A stretch of 64,000 nucleotides of DNA from Prorocentrum cordatum (taxonomy: Eukaryota; Sar; Dinophyceae; Prorocentrales; Prorocentraceae), in NCBI GenBank assembly GCA_963575745.1, contig CAUYUJ010015752.1:172275-236274 (forward strand), in the 5' to 3' direction. Positions 53,615 to 62,769 of the stretch are shown piece after piece. The translations under genes were made by a program, and so were the position numbers. Each line of letters opens with the position of its first letter. Position 1 is the first letter of the stretch. The notes beneath the pieces were generated by a model. The model did no database searches. It was given only the letters and a program-made list of their open reading frames with translations, and was not told the origin of the DNA.

Positions 53615-53920
53615 GAGTCAATGCACCCCTTCCGCACCACAAACCTTTCGCCCTGTCTGCTCCTTTGCCCTGCGCGCACTGCCTGATGAACTGACTGCTT
53701 CCGCCTCCGCAGCCATACAAATTTGGCTGTAGGGAAGCGGACGAGGAGCGAGCTTGCGGCGCGCGCGCCTGCGTCGGCCGGCGGGCCGGCCTCCTCCCTT
53801 CAGTGTTACCTTAGTGTATGTTTGACGGCATTATCCTTTCTTCCCCATGCCATCGGCGGAGCCGACTGACCATGACATATGTTCGGAACATTTTGCAGGG
53901 ATTCTGAATATCCTGGCAAA
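53615..53920 (+). repeat. Right LTR of the retroelement
   Basis: Second copy of the ~300-bp terminal repeat, with many substitutions and small indels relative to 44880-45175, so the insertion is not recent. TCCGCAGCCATACAAATTTG (53706-53725) followed by GCTGTAGGG is the counterpart of the spliced-leader-like stretch in the left copy, here less similar to the leader. Confidence 0.75.
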
Positions 53921-54169
53921 AGACTCCCCCGCGTCCTCGTGTTTTTCCTCCTCGTCGTCCTTTTCTTCCTTCTCCTTCGCCTCCCCACCTTCTCCCCCTC
54001 CTCATTTCCGCCCCGCCTGCTCTCCTCGTGCACCTCTCCTTCCTCCTGGCAGGAGCGCGCGCGTCAGTTTTCCTCGGCGCCGTCGCCGCCTCGGTCAGCA
54101 CGGGCGCATTCTGTAATGGCCGTATCGCGCAACTGTTGCTGGGACAACCCCGCCTGATACTCCCCCACA
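53921..54169. other. Pyrimidine-rich spacer
   Basis: TTCCTCCTCGTCGTCC and CCACCTTCTCCCCCTCC sequence. No gene. Confidence 0.4.
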
Positions 54170-54945
54170 TTCAGGCGTCAGGAGCCCAAAAGTGACGAAT
54201 GATACCAGATTCCGATGACCCGTTCGGATTAGTAAGATGAGCTGCGGGCCCTATGGGGGGGGGCTCCCGCCTGAGACTTCCTCGCGATTCGCCCACGGAC
54301 GAGGCTCCCGCCTGAGATTTCCGCGGGAGAGCCCAAAAACAACAACAGTTACAGGATTCCGATGACCCCCTCGGATTAGTAACATGAGCGGCGGTCCTTA
54401 TTGGGAAGGGGCCCCCGCCTGAGAATTCTGTGCAATTCACTCACAGGCGAAACTCCCGCCTGAGATTTCCCCCGTAGTCAAGCTTTAAGAGGCCCATAGC
54501 GACGACCCTTGCAGGTTCCGATGACCCGTTCGGATTAGTAACGTGAGCTGCGGGCCCTATAGAGAGGGGGCCCCCGCCTGACATTTTCTCGCAAGCCACT
54601 CAGAGACGAGGCCCCCGCCAGAGATTTTTGCCATACTCAAGCTTGAAGAGGCCAATCGTGACGACAATTAAAAGATTCCGATGACCCGCTCGGAATTGTA
54701 ACATGAGCTGCGGCCCCATAGGGAGGGAACTCCCGCCTCAGACTTTTTCGTAATTCATTCAGAGACGAGGCTCCCGCCTGAGATTGCCACGGTGCTCGAG
54801 CGCGAAGAGGCCAAACGCGACGACAGTTAAAGGATTCCGATGGCCCGCTCGGATTCGTAACATGAGCTGCGGGCCACATGCTGAGGCCCCCCCCGCCGGA
54901 GACTTCCTCGCAATTGACTCACAGACGAAGCTCCCGCCTGAGATG
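54170..54945. repeat. About 159-bp tandem repeat, five units
   Basis: TCCGATGACCCGTTCGGATT landmarks begin at 54211, 54358, 54518, 54677 and 54836 (spacings 147, 160, 159, 159). Each unit continues AGTAACATGAGCTGCGGGCC, CCCGCCTGAGAYTTYC and GAGACGAGGCTCCCGCCTGA. The repeated CTCCCGCCTGAGA within a unit suggests the monomer itself arose from a half-unit duplication. Confidence 0.85.
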
Positions 54946-55200
54946 AGTGAGCGAATGAGTGAGTGAGTGAATGAGTGAGTGATTGAGTGAGACGATGGTG
55001 GTGATGACGATGGTGGGACTGTGAGTGAATGAGTGAGTGGTGAGTGGGTGGGTGAATGCGTGACTGAGTGATGATGATGAGTGTGTGTGTGTGTGTGTGC
55101 GTGTGGGTGGGGTGTGGGTAGGTGAGCGAGTGTTTGTGTGTGAATGTGTGAATGGGTGAGTGAGTGTGTATGTGTGTGTGTGTGAGTGTGGGTGTTTTTT
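54946..55200. repeat. (GAGT)n and (GTGT)n microsatellite
   Basis: GAGTGAGTGAATGAGTGAG, GGTGGTGATGACGATGG, GTGTGTGTGTGTGTG and related words. Confidence 0.9.
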
Positions 55201-56235
55201 TGTTCCTGCGCGGGGTGTCCAGAGGAAACATGAACCCCACTTTGGATGTGGGGAATGAATCGTCGATCTCCCAGACAATATGGGAAAGCATGGGAAGCGT
55301 GGGGAAAGAAAAAAAAACCTAGAGACTATAGAAAACTATGGCCCTTTCATCCCTTGCCCTCCGTTTGCCACCACTATTGGGCGTGTGTGAGCTCTCTTGG
55401 GCCGTCAGTGCGTTTGAGCACTTTTTGGCCATTTATCATTTTCTTCGACCTATCTCTTGCGGCGCGGGAGCGGCCCTGCCCCCCCTTTTTCCCTGGCAGA
55501 GCCTTCGCAACACCCCTTCCAGCGGAGTGGAAGCTTGGGTTGCAACTTTACTGAACTCACACGCCGGATCGGCGCATTGATGAGAATTTTACTACAGTAC
55601 AGCGCGCATGATTTCGTATTGTCTGCCTGATGATGCTGTTTTACGCAGGTGGCCGTGAAGCTCTTCACCCGTCGCCTTTTACAACTGCTGTGTCTGTGTG
55701 TTGGCTTGTGTTGATTAATGCCATTGCCAATCGCTTTGGCCGGTCAGCGTTTCGGACTGAGCGGTAGGACTTCACCTCGTTTCTCGGTGGAGAAGCAGCT
55801 GGAGCGGCACTCGGCTTATTTGATATCGCAGAAGAAAAATCTCGAACACGGCTTATACTGAGATTCGACATTCGACGTCTTTTCGAAAAAGGCCGCCAAC
55901 ATCGCTCCAAGACAGCCCAAATTTGCACCGTGGGGCTCACTGGCGGGCCTGTGAGAGCCAAAGAGGGGCCCTCGGGAGGATACTGGGGCTCAGGTGGGCC
56001 CTCCAGGGACAGTGCCTGCGGGAGCCCGAGGAAGCATCCGATGCGGCCGAGATGGGCCCGAAGAGGTCCAGTAATGCACCGAGAGAGCGTCAAGGAGGGT
56101 CCTCGGAAGCTCCGGGAGTGCCTCGGTAGGATGCTCCAGGGGCCCCCGACAGGCAAAACTCATTGACTCAAGGGGCCGTCTCCGCCCCGCCGACCTCAGA
56201 AAAGGATAGGGGGCGAATGTCCTGCTCTCCACAGC
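55201..56235. other. Unassigned region
   Basis: Largely unique. A minus-strand frame (56156-55665) has a protein-like second half (MSNLSISRVRDFSSAISNKP) but no recognised domain. 55930-56140 has loose CCTCGGGAGG-type repetition. Confidence 0.3.
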
Positions 56236-56455
56236 CCAGGCTCCTTGCATCTCAGAAATAGTCTAGTTGGGGAGTCTCCTTGGCATCGCTCGGACGTGTG
56301 CCTTTTTCCTTCGGCGAGGGCCATCGAGGAGCATCCTTCATCATTTGGCGGGAAAAAAAGAAAAACACGCACAACACCGAAAAAAACACAAGGAATGGAC
56401 GTCCGAGCGATGCCAGGCTCCTTGCATCTCAGTAGCAGTCTAGTTCGGAAGTCTC
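56236..56455. mobile_element. Small inverted-repeat element between 43-bp direct repeats
   Basis: TGGCATCGCTCGGACGT at 56281-56297 is the reverse complement of ACGTCCGAGCGATGCCA at 56399-56415, bounding a 135-bp element whose interior also pairs loosely (CCTTTTTCC/GGAA, CCGAAAAAAACAC). Flanking direct repeats of about 43 bp (CCAGGCTCCTTGCATCTCAG, GTCTAGTTSGGRAGTCTC) lie at 56236-56278 and 56413-56455. The flanks are too long for an ordinary target-site duplication, so a tandem duplication with an insertion is an alternative. Confidence 0.6.
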
Positions 56456-56548
56456 AGACTCGTGGACCTTTTGGGCCTCCGTGGGAGCTCTCCCGAGGCT
56501 CTCGCGGCTCGAGGCCGCCCCAGGAGGCCCTGCTCCCCGCCCCACGCA

Positions 56549-56665
56549 GAGAGCTCCCTCCTCCTCCTCCTCCTCCTCCTCCTCCTCCTCCTCCTCCTCC
56601 TCCTCCTCCTCCTCCTCCTCCTCCTGCTCCTCCCCCTCCCCCTCCCCCTCCCCCTCCTCCGAGGC
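56549..56665. repeat. (CTC)n tract
   Basis: CTCCTCCTCC passes into CCCCCTCCCCCTCC. Confidence 0.95.
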
Positions 56666-56854
56666 CCGCGCGAGGGCCCCGAGTGCTCCAGTCTGGCCCG
56701 GAGAGCAGCGGCCGCGGAAGACACGGGCTTCCGACCGCCTGGGCTTGCCTGGAAGGCATGCCGAGGCGCGGGGGCTTCCGAGGACCGACGAGAGCTGCTG
56801 AGAGTTTCCGCTCCAAGGCTCACCTAAAACAGGGCTAGGATCGGGATAAATCGC

Positions 56855-56905
56855 TCCAGAGCGTTCCGGAGCGCTCTCAGAGCGTTCCCGAACGCTCTGG
56901 AGCGG
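56855..56905. repeat. GAGCGTT palindrome
   Basis: CCAGAGCGTTC and GAACGCTCTGG form an 11-bp stem across a loop that itself contains GGAGCGCTC and AGAGCGTTC. The stretch is a nested, restriction-like set of palindromes. Confidence 0.6.
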
Positions 56906-57139
56906 CCGCGGCGCCCAATACATCCTCCAAACCCGCCGACTCTCAGAGATTTCGAGTTATCCCGATCCGATTTTGTCCCGATCTTCGTGTCGTTTTATCA
57001 CCCTGTGGAGGGCATCTAGAGGCGCACCTGGTGGAGGCAAATCGAGCGGCATCCAGCGTGCACATCCGGAAGCTTTCGCGCTGCGGGCCGGCGACCTGCG
57101 GCGCTCTGCTGCGCCAAGCGTGCGGTACCTCGCTGACGG
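56906..57139. other. No gene recognised
   Basis: Unique GC-rich flank of the GAT tract. Confidence 0.35.
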
Positions 57140-57921
57140 TGGTGATGATGGTGATGGCGATAGAGATGGTGACGCTGCTGCTGCTGATGATGATGCTGAT
57201 GATGATGATGAGGAGGAGGAGGAGGAGGAGGAGGAGGACGGGGAGGATGCGGATGAGGATGAGCATGCGGATGAGGGCAAGGACGAGGATGAGGATGAGG
57301 CTGAGGTTGATGATGAGGACGATGGCGACGATGATAGCCATAATGATGATGGTGGTGCTTGTGAGGATCATGATGACGACCACGATAATGATGATGCTGA
57401 TGATAATGATGACGATGACGATGATGATGATGATGACGATGATGAGGATGATGATGACGATGATGGTGATGATGATGACGATGATCATGATGATGCTGAT
57501 GATGATGATGGGAAAACTGCTGTTCATGGTGATGATGACGGTGACGATGATGATGACGATGCTGATACTGATGGTGACGATGATACTGATAAGGATGATG
57601 ATGATGATGCTGCTGATGATGATGATGATTATGATGGTGACGATGATGATGATGATGCTGATGATGGTGATGATGCTGCTGATGATGACGGTGGTAGTGA
57701 TGCTGGTTATGATGATGACGGTGACGATGATGATGATGATGATGATGATGCTGATGGTTGGGTGATGATAGCGAGGTCGTAATGATGATGCTGATGGTGA
57801 TGATTGTGGTGATGATACCGATGCTGGTGCGCATGCTGATGCTGATGCGGGTGCTGATGCCGATGCTGATGCTGATGATGATGCTGTCGATGATGGGGAT
57901 GATGCTGATGCTGATGCTGTC

Positions 57922-57971
<50 letters not shown>

Positions 57972-58025
57972 GGATGATGAGGATGATGAGGATGATGATG
58001 ATGATGATGATGATGGTGATGATGA
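57140..58025. repeat. (GATGAT/GACGAT)n microsatellite
   Basis: Longest GAT-family tract, with GATGACGAT, GATGCTGAT and GAGGAGGAG (57210-57240) blocks. Asp-, Met-, His- and Ile-rich frames of 240-440 codons are artefacts. Confidence 0.95.
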
Positions 58026-58599
58026 TTCCTCTCGCTTCGCGGGGTGCCGTCCAGATTGTGGAGAGTGCGGGCGTTTTGGGCGTTTTGGAAGATGTTCGTC
58101 GTTTGTAATGGGCATCGACTTCATGAGACTTGGATGACTTTTGGGAGCGCCCCAGGCCAGCGTCGGGCGCGCTAGGGTCGCATGGATCCTTCGAGAACCG
58201 TCTTGGGGACCACTCTGTGCCCAGCTATGCAGCGAAACGAACGACCTCAAAGCAAGAGATGCGCTAGACCTCGCCACGTGCGTCGAGCTAGATGTAGCAT
58301 CTCAACGTTCGGTCGGCTGACCGCCTGTACAAGCTCGGGGGGGAGAAAGAGTATCAATGTTACGCCGCCGCGGGGGCCCAGACAGCGTGTCATTGTCGAT
58401 CTGCGTCGTCTTTTCAGAGGAAAAGCGAGGGAGCCTCACGCCGAAGGCGCCCTCGAGTACCCCGCGGCAGCGTGATATTGACACTTCCCCCCCTCCTTTC
58501 CCGACAAGCGTCGCACATGCACGGAGGACCAGCTTGCGGAGCTGTTTGATGAAACTTTCTGTGCGATGCGCAAGGGCGTTCTCGGGCGCCTCGGTGATG
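58026..58599. other. Unassigned, starting with a module shared with 61.6 and 63.1 kb
   Basis: GATTCCTCTCGCTTCGCGGG with GTGC (58026-58047) matches the core at about 61671-61693 and 63171-63194. The remainder is unique and not recognised. Confidence 0.45.
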
Positions 58600-58750
58600 A
58601 GGCCTCTTGGCTTTTCGGATGGCTTTTTTGGGGCCTCGTGGGGCCATGTCGGTCCGTTTAAGGGTTCTCTTTGAAGGATAGGAGCCCGTCGTTTTGGGGC
58701 TTCTCGCGGCCGCCTTGGGGCGCTCTTGGGGTTCTCTTGGGCCATCTTGG
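58600..58750. repeat. GGCCTCTTGG-type minisatellite
   Basis: Words such as GGGGCCTCGTGGGGCC and GGGGTTCTCTTGGGCC, reverse-complement family of 4960-5840. Confidence 0.75.
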
Positions 58751-58754
58751 GGGA

Positions 58755-58778
58755 GGGTTAGGGTTTAGGGTTTAGGGC
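58755..58778 (+). repeat. Interstitial telomere repeat (TTTAGGG)
   Basis: GGGTTAGGGTTTAGGGTTTA continuing to GGG: about three units of the TTTAGGG type known from plants and dinoflagellates. Confidence 0.85.
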
Positions 58779-58816
58779 TTCTCGGGCGCGCAGCGGCCGA
58801 CAGTCCAGGCAAGGCT

Positions 58817-58883
58817 GCCCCCCCTTCGGCAAGCTTGATTGGGGGGGCGTTTAGCCGACCCGATCAAGCTTGGCGAAGGGGGC
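58817..58883. repeat. Hairpin with 25-bp arms
   Basis: GCCCCCCCTTCGGCAAGCTT with GATTGGG pairs with CCCGATCAAGCTTGGCGAAG then GGGGC. The loop is about 15 bases. It lies between two telomere-like stretches. Confidence 0.7.
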
Positions 58884-58943
58884 AGGAGGTGCAACATCTT
58901 CCCACCCCCGGCCGCATGGCCGGCAACCTCCCAAACTACAGCC

Positions 58944-58958
58944 TTTTAGGGTTTAGGG
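58944..58958 (+). repeat. Interstitial telomere repeat (TTTAGGG)
   Basis: TTTTAGGGTTTAGGG, two units, at the start of the 10-bp minisatellite. Confidence 0.8.
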
Positions 58959-58978
58959 CCGCTGGCCCCTAAATTCCC

Positions 58979-59011
58979 AAATGCGTTCCAAGCGCTCCCA
59001 GGCGCTCCTTG

Positions 59012-59047
<36 letters not shown>

Positions 59048-59272
59048 TCAGGCGCTCCCAGGCGCTCCCCGGCCTCCCAGGGTTCCCAGGCGTTCCCGGC
59101 GCGCTCCGAAGCGCTCCCAAGCGCTCCCAGGCGCTCCCAAGCGCTCCCAGGCGCTCCCAGGCGCTCCCAAGGGCTCCCAGGCGCTCCCAGGCGCTCTCGG
59201 CGCGTTCCCAAGCGCTTCCAGGCGCTCCCAGGCGTTCCCAAGGGCTCCCAGGCGCTCCTGGCACGTTCCCAA

Positions 59273-59308
<36 letters not shown>

Positions 59309-59412
59309 CCAGACGCTACCAAGCGCTCCCAAGCGCTCCCAGGCACTCCCAGGCCCTCCCAGGCGCTCCCAGGCGCTCCTAGGCGCTCCCAGGCGCTCCC
59401 AGGCGCCCCCGG
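58979..59412 (+). repeat. 10-bp minisatellite GGCGCTCCCA
   Basis: About 43 units of GGCGCTCCCA with AAGCGCTCCC and GGCGTTCCCA variants. Three 10-mers make ten codons, so several frames stay open across it. Confidence 0.95.
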
Positions 59413-59646
59413 CGCTTACAAGCGAAAGGTCTTTGGGTTTAGGGTGTTTTAATCGTTGAGGATCAGGGGGGGTTTATCATTGAAGCGCGAATCCCCAAAG
59501 GAGGGGGAGGGCAGCAGCAAAAGCTGCCAAGGCGACCCACTCGGGCTACATGCTCAAGCATCTCAGAGATGCCCTGTCTCTCGTAGACGGCGACGGTGAT
59601 GCGCGGTGGGGTGGGCAGAAGCACAACGAGGCGCTTGGGAATTTAC
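59413..59646. other. Unassigned spacer with one TTTAGGG
   Basis: GGGTTTAGGGTGTTTTAATC at 59435-59454. Otherwise unique. Confidence 0.45.
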
Positions 59647-59647
59647 G

Positions 59648-59669
59648 GTTTAGGGTTTAGGGTTTAGGG
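59648..59669 (+). repeat. Interstitial telomere repeat (TTTAGGG)
   Basis: GTTTAGGGTTTAGGGTTTAG then GG: three units directly in front of duplicated module copy A. Confidence 0.85.
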
Positions 59670-60240
59670 TCTACTAGGCGTGGCCACGAGTACACCTGGA
59701 CCGCGAACCCATCTGCAGTGGCCGTCACTCCCACCCGCACGCCACCCCACCATAAAGATCATCTCTCCCCTCGGTATAACCACAGCGAGTGCAACGTCGA
59801 CGACGACGACGACGGCGACGACGGATGTGCGATCCAGTTGGCACGCGAGTGCTCTAACGGGCTAAAGATTATGCGCGCATGCGCAGGAAGCGCGAGGTTG
59901 TCCAGGAGATGGAGCCGGTGTACATCAGGGGGTAGCATTTTATATAGTAAAATACATGAGATTCTGCACGCATGCTCAGGATGGAGCATGCTCAGGATCA
60001 GCAAGTGTTATTTTTTGCGGTAGATGGAGCCGGTTTACATAAACCGGTCGCAACGGGGACCGGGCACTTTGTAGTGTAAAATACAAGAGATTCTGCGCGC
60101 ATGCTCAGCAAATGCAATTTTTTGCAGTAGATGGGGCCGGGTCGCAACGGGGACCGGGCACTTTGCACTGTAAAATACAAGAGATTCTGCACACATGCTC
60201 AGGAATTGCTATTTTTTTGCTGTAGATGATTCCGGATTGC
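59670..60240 (+). repeat. Subtelomere-like module, copy A
   Basis: Starts TCTACTAGGCGTGGCCACGA. It contains GTACACCTGGACCGCGAACC, ACCATAAAGATCATCTCTCC, a CGACGACGACGACGGCGAC run and GATCCAGTTGGCACGCGAG. It then carries several ~110-bp sub-units built on GTAAAATACAAGAGATTCTG, CGCATGCTCAG, ATTTTTTGCAGTAGATGG and CAACGGGGACCGGGCACTTT. Copies B and C follow. Confidence 0.85.
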
Positions 60241-60244
60241 ATTA

Positions 60245-60740
60245 GGTTATTCAGGGTTTAATAATTCTAGGATTAGGCCACGAGTACACCTGGACCGCGA
60301 ACCCACTTGCGGTGGCCGTCACTCCCACCCGCACGCCACCCCACCATAAAGATCATCTCTCCCCTCGTGAGAACCACATCGAAGACAGCGTCGACGACGA
60401 CGACGACGGCGACGACTGATGGGCGATCCAGTGCGCACGCGAGTGCTCGAACGGGCGGGAGGAGTCGGGTCGGGCGGAAGAGATTCTGGACGCATGCGCA
60501 GCAAAGGCTATTTTGTGGAATAGGTGGATTGGCTCGCAACGGAAGGCACTTTGCATTGTAAAGTACGAGAGATTCTCACGCATGCGCAGGAAGTGCTATT
60601 TCTTGCCGTGTATGGAGGCGGTTTACATAACGGGGGCGCACCTTGTCATGTAAAATACAGGAGATCCGGCGCGCATGCTCAGGAAATGCTGTTTTTTTTG
60701 CAGTAGATGGAGCGGGTTTGCATACGGGCCTGTTTTGTAG
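60245..60740 (+). repeat. Subtelomere-like module, copy B
   Basis: Preceded by TCAGGGTTTAATAATTC, then GGCCACGAGTACACCTGGAC and the same order of motifs as copy A, but with more changes in the middle (GAGAACCACATCGAAGACAG). Confidence 0.8.
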
Positions 60741-60772
60741 GAGTCAGGGTTTAGTAATTATAGGATTAGAGA

Positions 60773-60787
60773 CTTAGGGTTTAGGGT
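60773..60787 (+). repeat. Interstitial telomere repeat (TTTAGGG)
   Basis: CTTAGGGTTTAGGGT directly before module copy C, with a degenerate TCAGGGTTTAGTAATTA about 30 bases earlier. Confidence 0.8.
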
Positions 60788-61260
60788 CTACTAGGCGTGG
60801 CCACGAGTACACCTGGACCGCGAACCAACCTGCGGTGGCCGTCACTCCCACCCGCACGCCACCCCACCATAAAGATCATCTCTCCCCTTGGTATAACCAC
60901 AGCGAGTGCAACGTCGACGACGACGACGACGACGGCGGCGACGACGGAGGCGCGATCCAGTTGGCACGCGAGTGCTCTAACGGGCTAAATATTCTGCACG
61001 CGTGCGCAGGAAGCGCGAGGTTGTCCAGGAGATGGAACCGATGTACATAAGGGGGTCGCATTCTGTATTGCAAAAATACAGGAGATTCTGCACGCATGCT
61101 CAGGATGGAGCATGCTCAGGATCAGCAAATGCTATTTTTTGCCGTAGATGGAGCGGGTTTACATAACGGGGTTGCAACGGGGGCTGGGCACTTTATGCTG
61201 TAAAAAATTGAAATTCTGCACGCATGCGCAGGAACTGTTTTTTTGCAGTAGATGGAAAAT
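60788..61260 (+). repeat. Subtelomere-like module, copy C
   Basis: Starts CTACTAGGCGTGGCCACGAG and is very close to copy A over its first 250 bases, including GGTATAACCACAGCGAGTGC and GAGCATGCTCAGGATCAGCA. Confidence 0.85.
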
Positions 61261-61269
61261 CCAATGGAC

Positions 61270-62500
61270 TATCAAGGTTTTTGGACTAGGGAGGCGCTGC
61301 TGCGGGCGCCTTTTGGGCCTCGTTGGGCCATGCCGAGGGCTTCGTAAGCCTTGGAGGGGCAATCTTGGGCCGTCTCGGGGCCGGCTTGACCGGGCCCGAG
61401 GCCGCCCTGGGCCGTTTTGCTGTTCTCTTGGCCCCCCCCAGAGGCCCAAATCGCTGATTTCCTATAGTTTGTTTGATCGGTTTTGAAAGCCAGAGAAACG
61501 GGGGGTCATTTTGGAAGGGCGCGACACCAGAGGGGGGTCATTAGGGAGAAACGTAAGAATGAAACGCAATGCACGATGTAATAATTCATCAATCATTCTA
61601 TATATGGAATACATTGCATCACAGCATCCGCAGAAAACGCTGCCGCTCAGCACGTCACCTCTGGACGTGGAGTCCTTTCGCTTCGCGGGGTGCACGTCCC
61701 GAGCACGTGCAGTCCAGTCGTTGCGGGGGCTCTTGGGAGCTTCTTTGTGGCCTCTTGGAGGTGTGTTAGGGACTTCTTGGGGCCTCTTCTGCACAAGGCT
61801 TTTTGGGGGGCCTCTTGGGGGCGTCTTGGGCCGTCTTGGTGCGCTCTTGCGGCGTGTGGCCCATTTGGATGCCGGTCTGGGGGCCTCTCGCGGCCGTTTT
61901 GGAGATTTCTTGGGGTCCTCTTGATTTGGGCCGTCTTAGGGCCCGCTTGAGCCGTCATTGAGGCCTTTTGAAGGCATCTTGGGCCGTCATGGGGCCATTT
62001 TGGATTCTGCGCGGGCCGTCATGGGCCTCTGAGAGTTGAAAAAGGCGAGAACGTTACCGTGCCTGGGTAGTGGGTCAGAGTGGTGGTCCTTCCCGCCACC
62101 GTGCTTGGGTAGTGGGTCAGAGTCCTCCGGGATGCTCCTTATAGGGTCTCTTCGGAGGGCTCTCGGGGGCCTATGGGTTGCAGTTTGAGGCCCATTTGGA
62201 AGCCTCTTGGGGGCTGTTTGGAGGCCTCCTGTGACTTTTTGGGGGCCTCTTGGGGGCCTCTTGGGACGACTCTTGGGAGCCTCTTTGGGCTTCCTGGGGG
62301 CGTCTGCCGCTGTGGGAAAGTGTTCAAATCTGGAAGGTGTGGGCGTTGGTTGGCGTGACCTGCTCGGCTGTCGCGCGTGCGTGCCGCTGCGTCCTGCCAT
62401 CCCCAGGGCTTCTGGGCGCCCTCATGGGGGACTCTTGGGAGCCTCTTGAAAGCCTCGTGGGGGCTTCTTGGAGCGTCTTTGGGGCTGCTTTGGGGCCTCT
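61270..62500. repeat. 1.5-kb tandem segmental duplication, first copy
   Basis: GGCCTCTTGG-type minisatellite surrounds a core CAGAAAACGCTGCCG (61631), TCGCTTCGCGGGGTGCACGT, a doubled GTGCTTGGGTAGTGGGTCAG near 62064-62120, and GGCGTTGGTTGGCGTGACCT near 62342. All recur about 1490-1505 bp downstream. Pro/Arg/Gly/Leu frames are repeat-derived. Confidence 0.85.
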
Positions 62501-62769
62501 TGGGGCTTCTCGTTGACGTCTTGCGCCGGCTTGGGGCGCTCTTGCGCCGTCTGGCCCCTTTGGAGGCCATCTTGGAGGCCTCTCGCGGCCGCCTTCGGGC
62601 GCTCTTGGGGTCCTCTTGGGCCGTCTTGGGTGCCCCTTGGACCGTCTTGGGGGCCTCTTTTGGCCGTCCCGGGGCCCTCTTGACCAATCCCGGGGCCCTT
62701 GAGGCCCTCTTGGGGTCTTTTTGGAGGCTGCTTGGGCCGTCATGGAACCAAAAAAGGCGAGAACGTCAC
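62501..62769. repeat. GGCCTCTTGG-type minisatellite between duplicate copies
   Basis: Degenerate 11-12 bp words, for example GGGGCCTCTTGGGGCTTC and GCCGTCTTGGGGGCCTCTT. Confidence 0.8.

Larger units (their letters stand above)
44880..53920 (+). mobile_element. Degraded LTR retrotransposon, Gag-bearing, copia-like
   Basis: Two ~300-bp direct repeats enclose about 8.4 kb. A primer-binding-site-like TGGTTATCAGC follows the left repeat and a short polypurine run (GGGGGGAG, to 53617) precedes the right one. The interior encodes a Gag-like protein with a CCCH zinc finger (47648-49231), preceded and followed by frames broken by stops and shifts. I find no protease DTGA, integrase or YVDD reverse transcriptase motif, so the pol region is either lost or too decayed to read by eye. 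Assignment to the copia-like elements of dinoflagellates rests on the Gag pattern. Confidence 0.65.
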
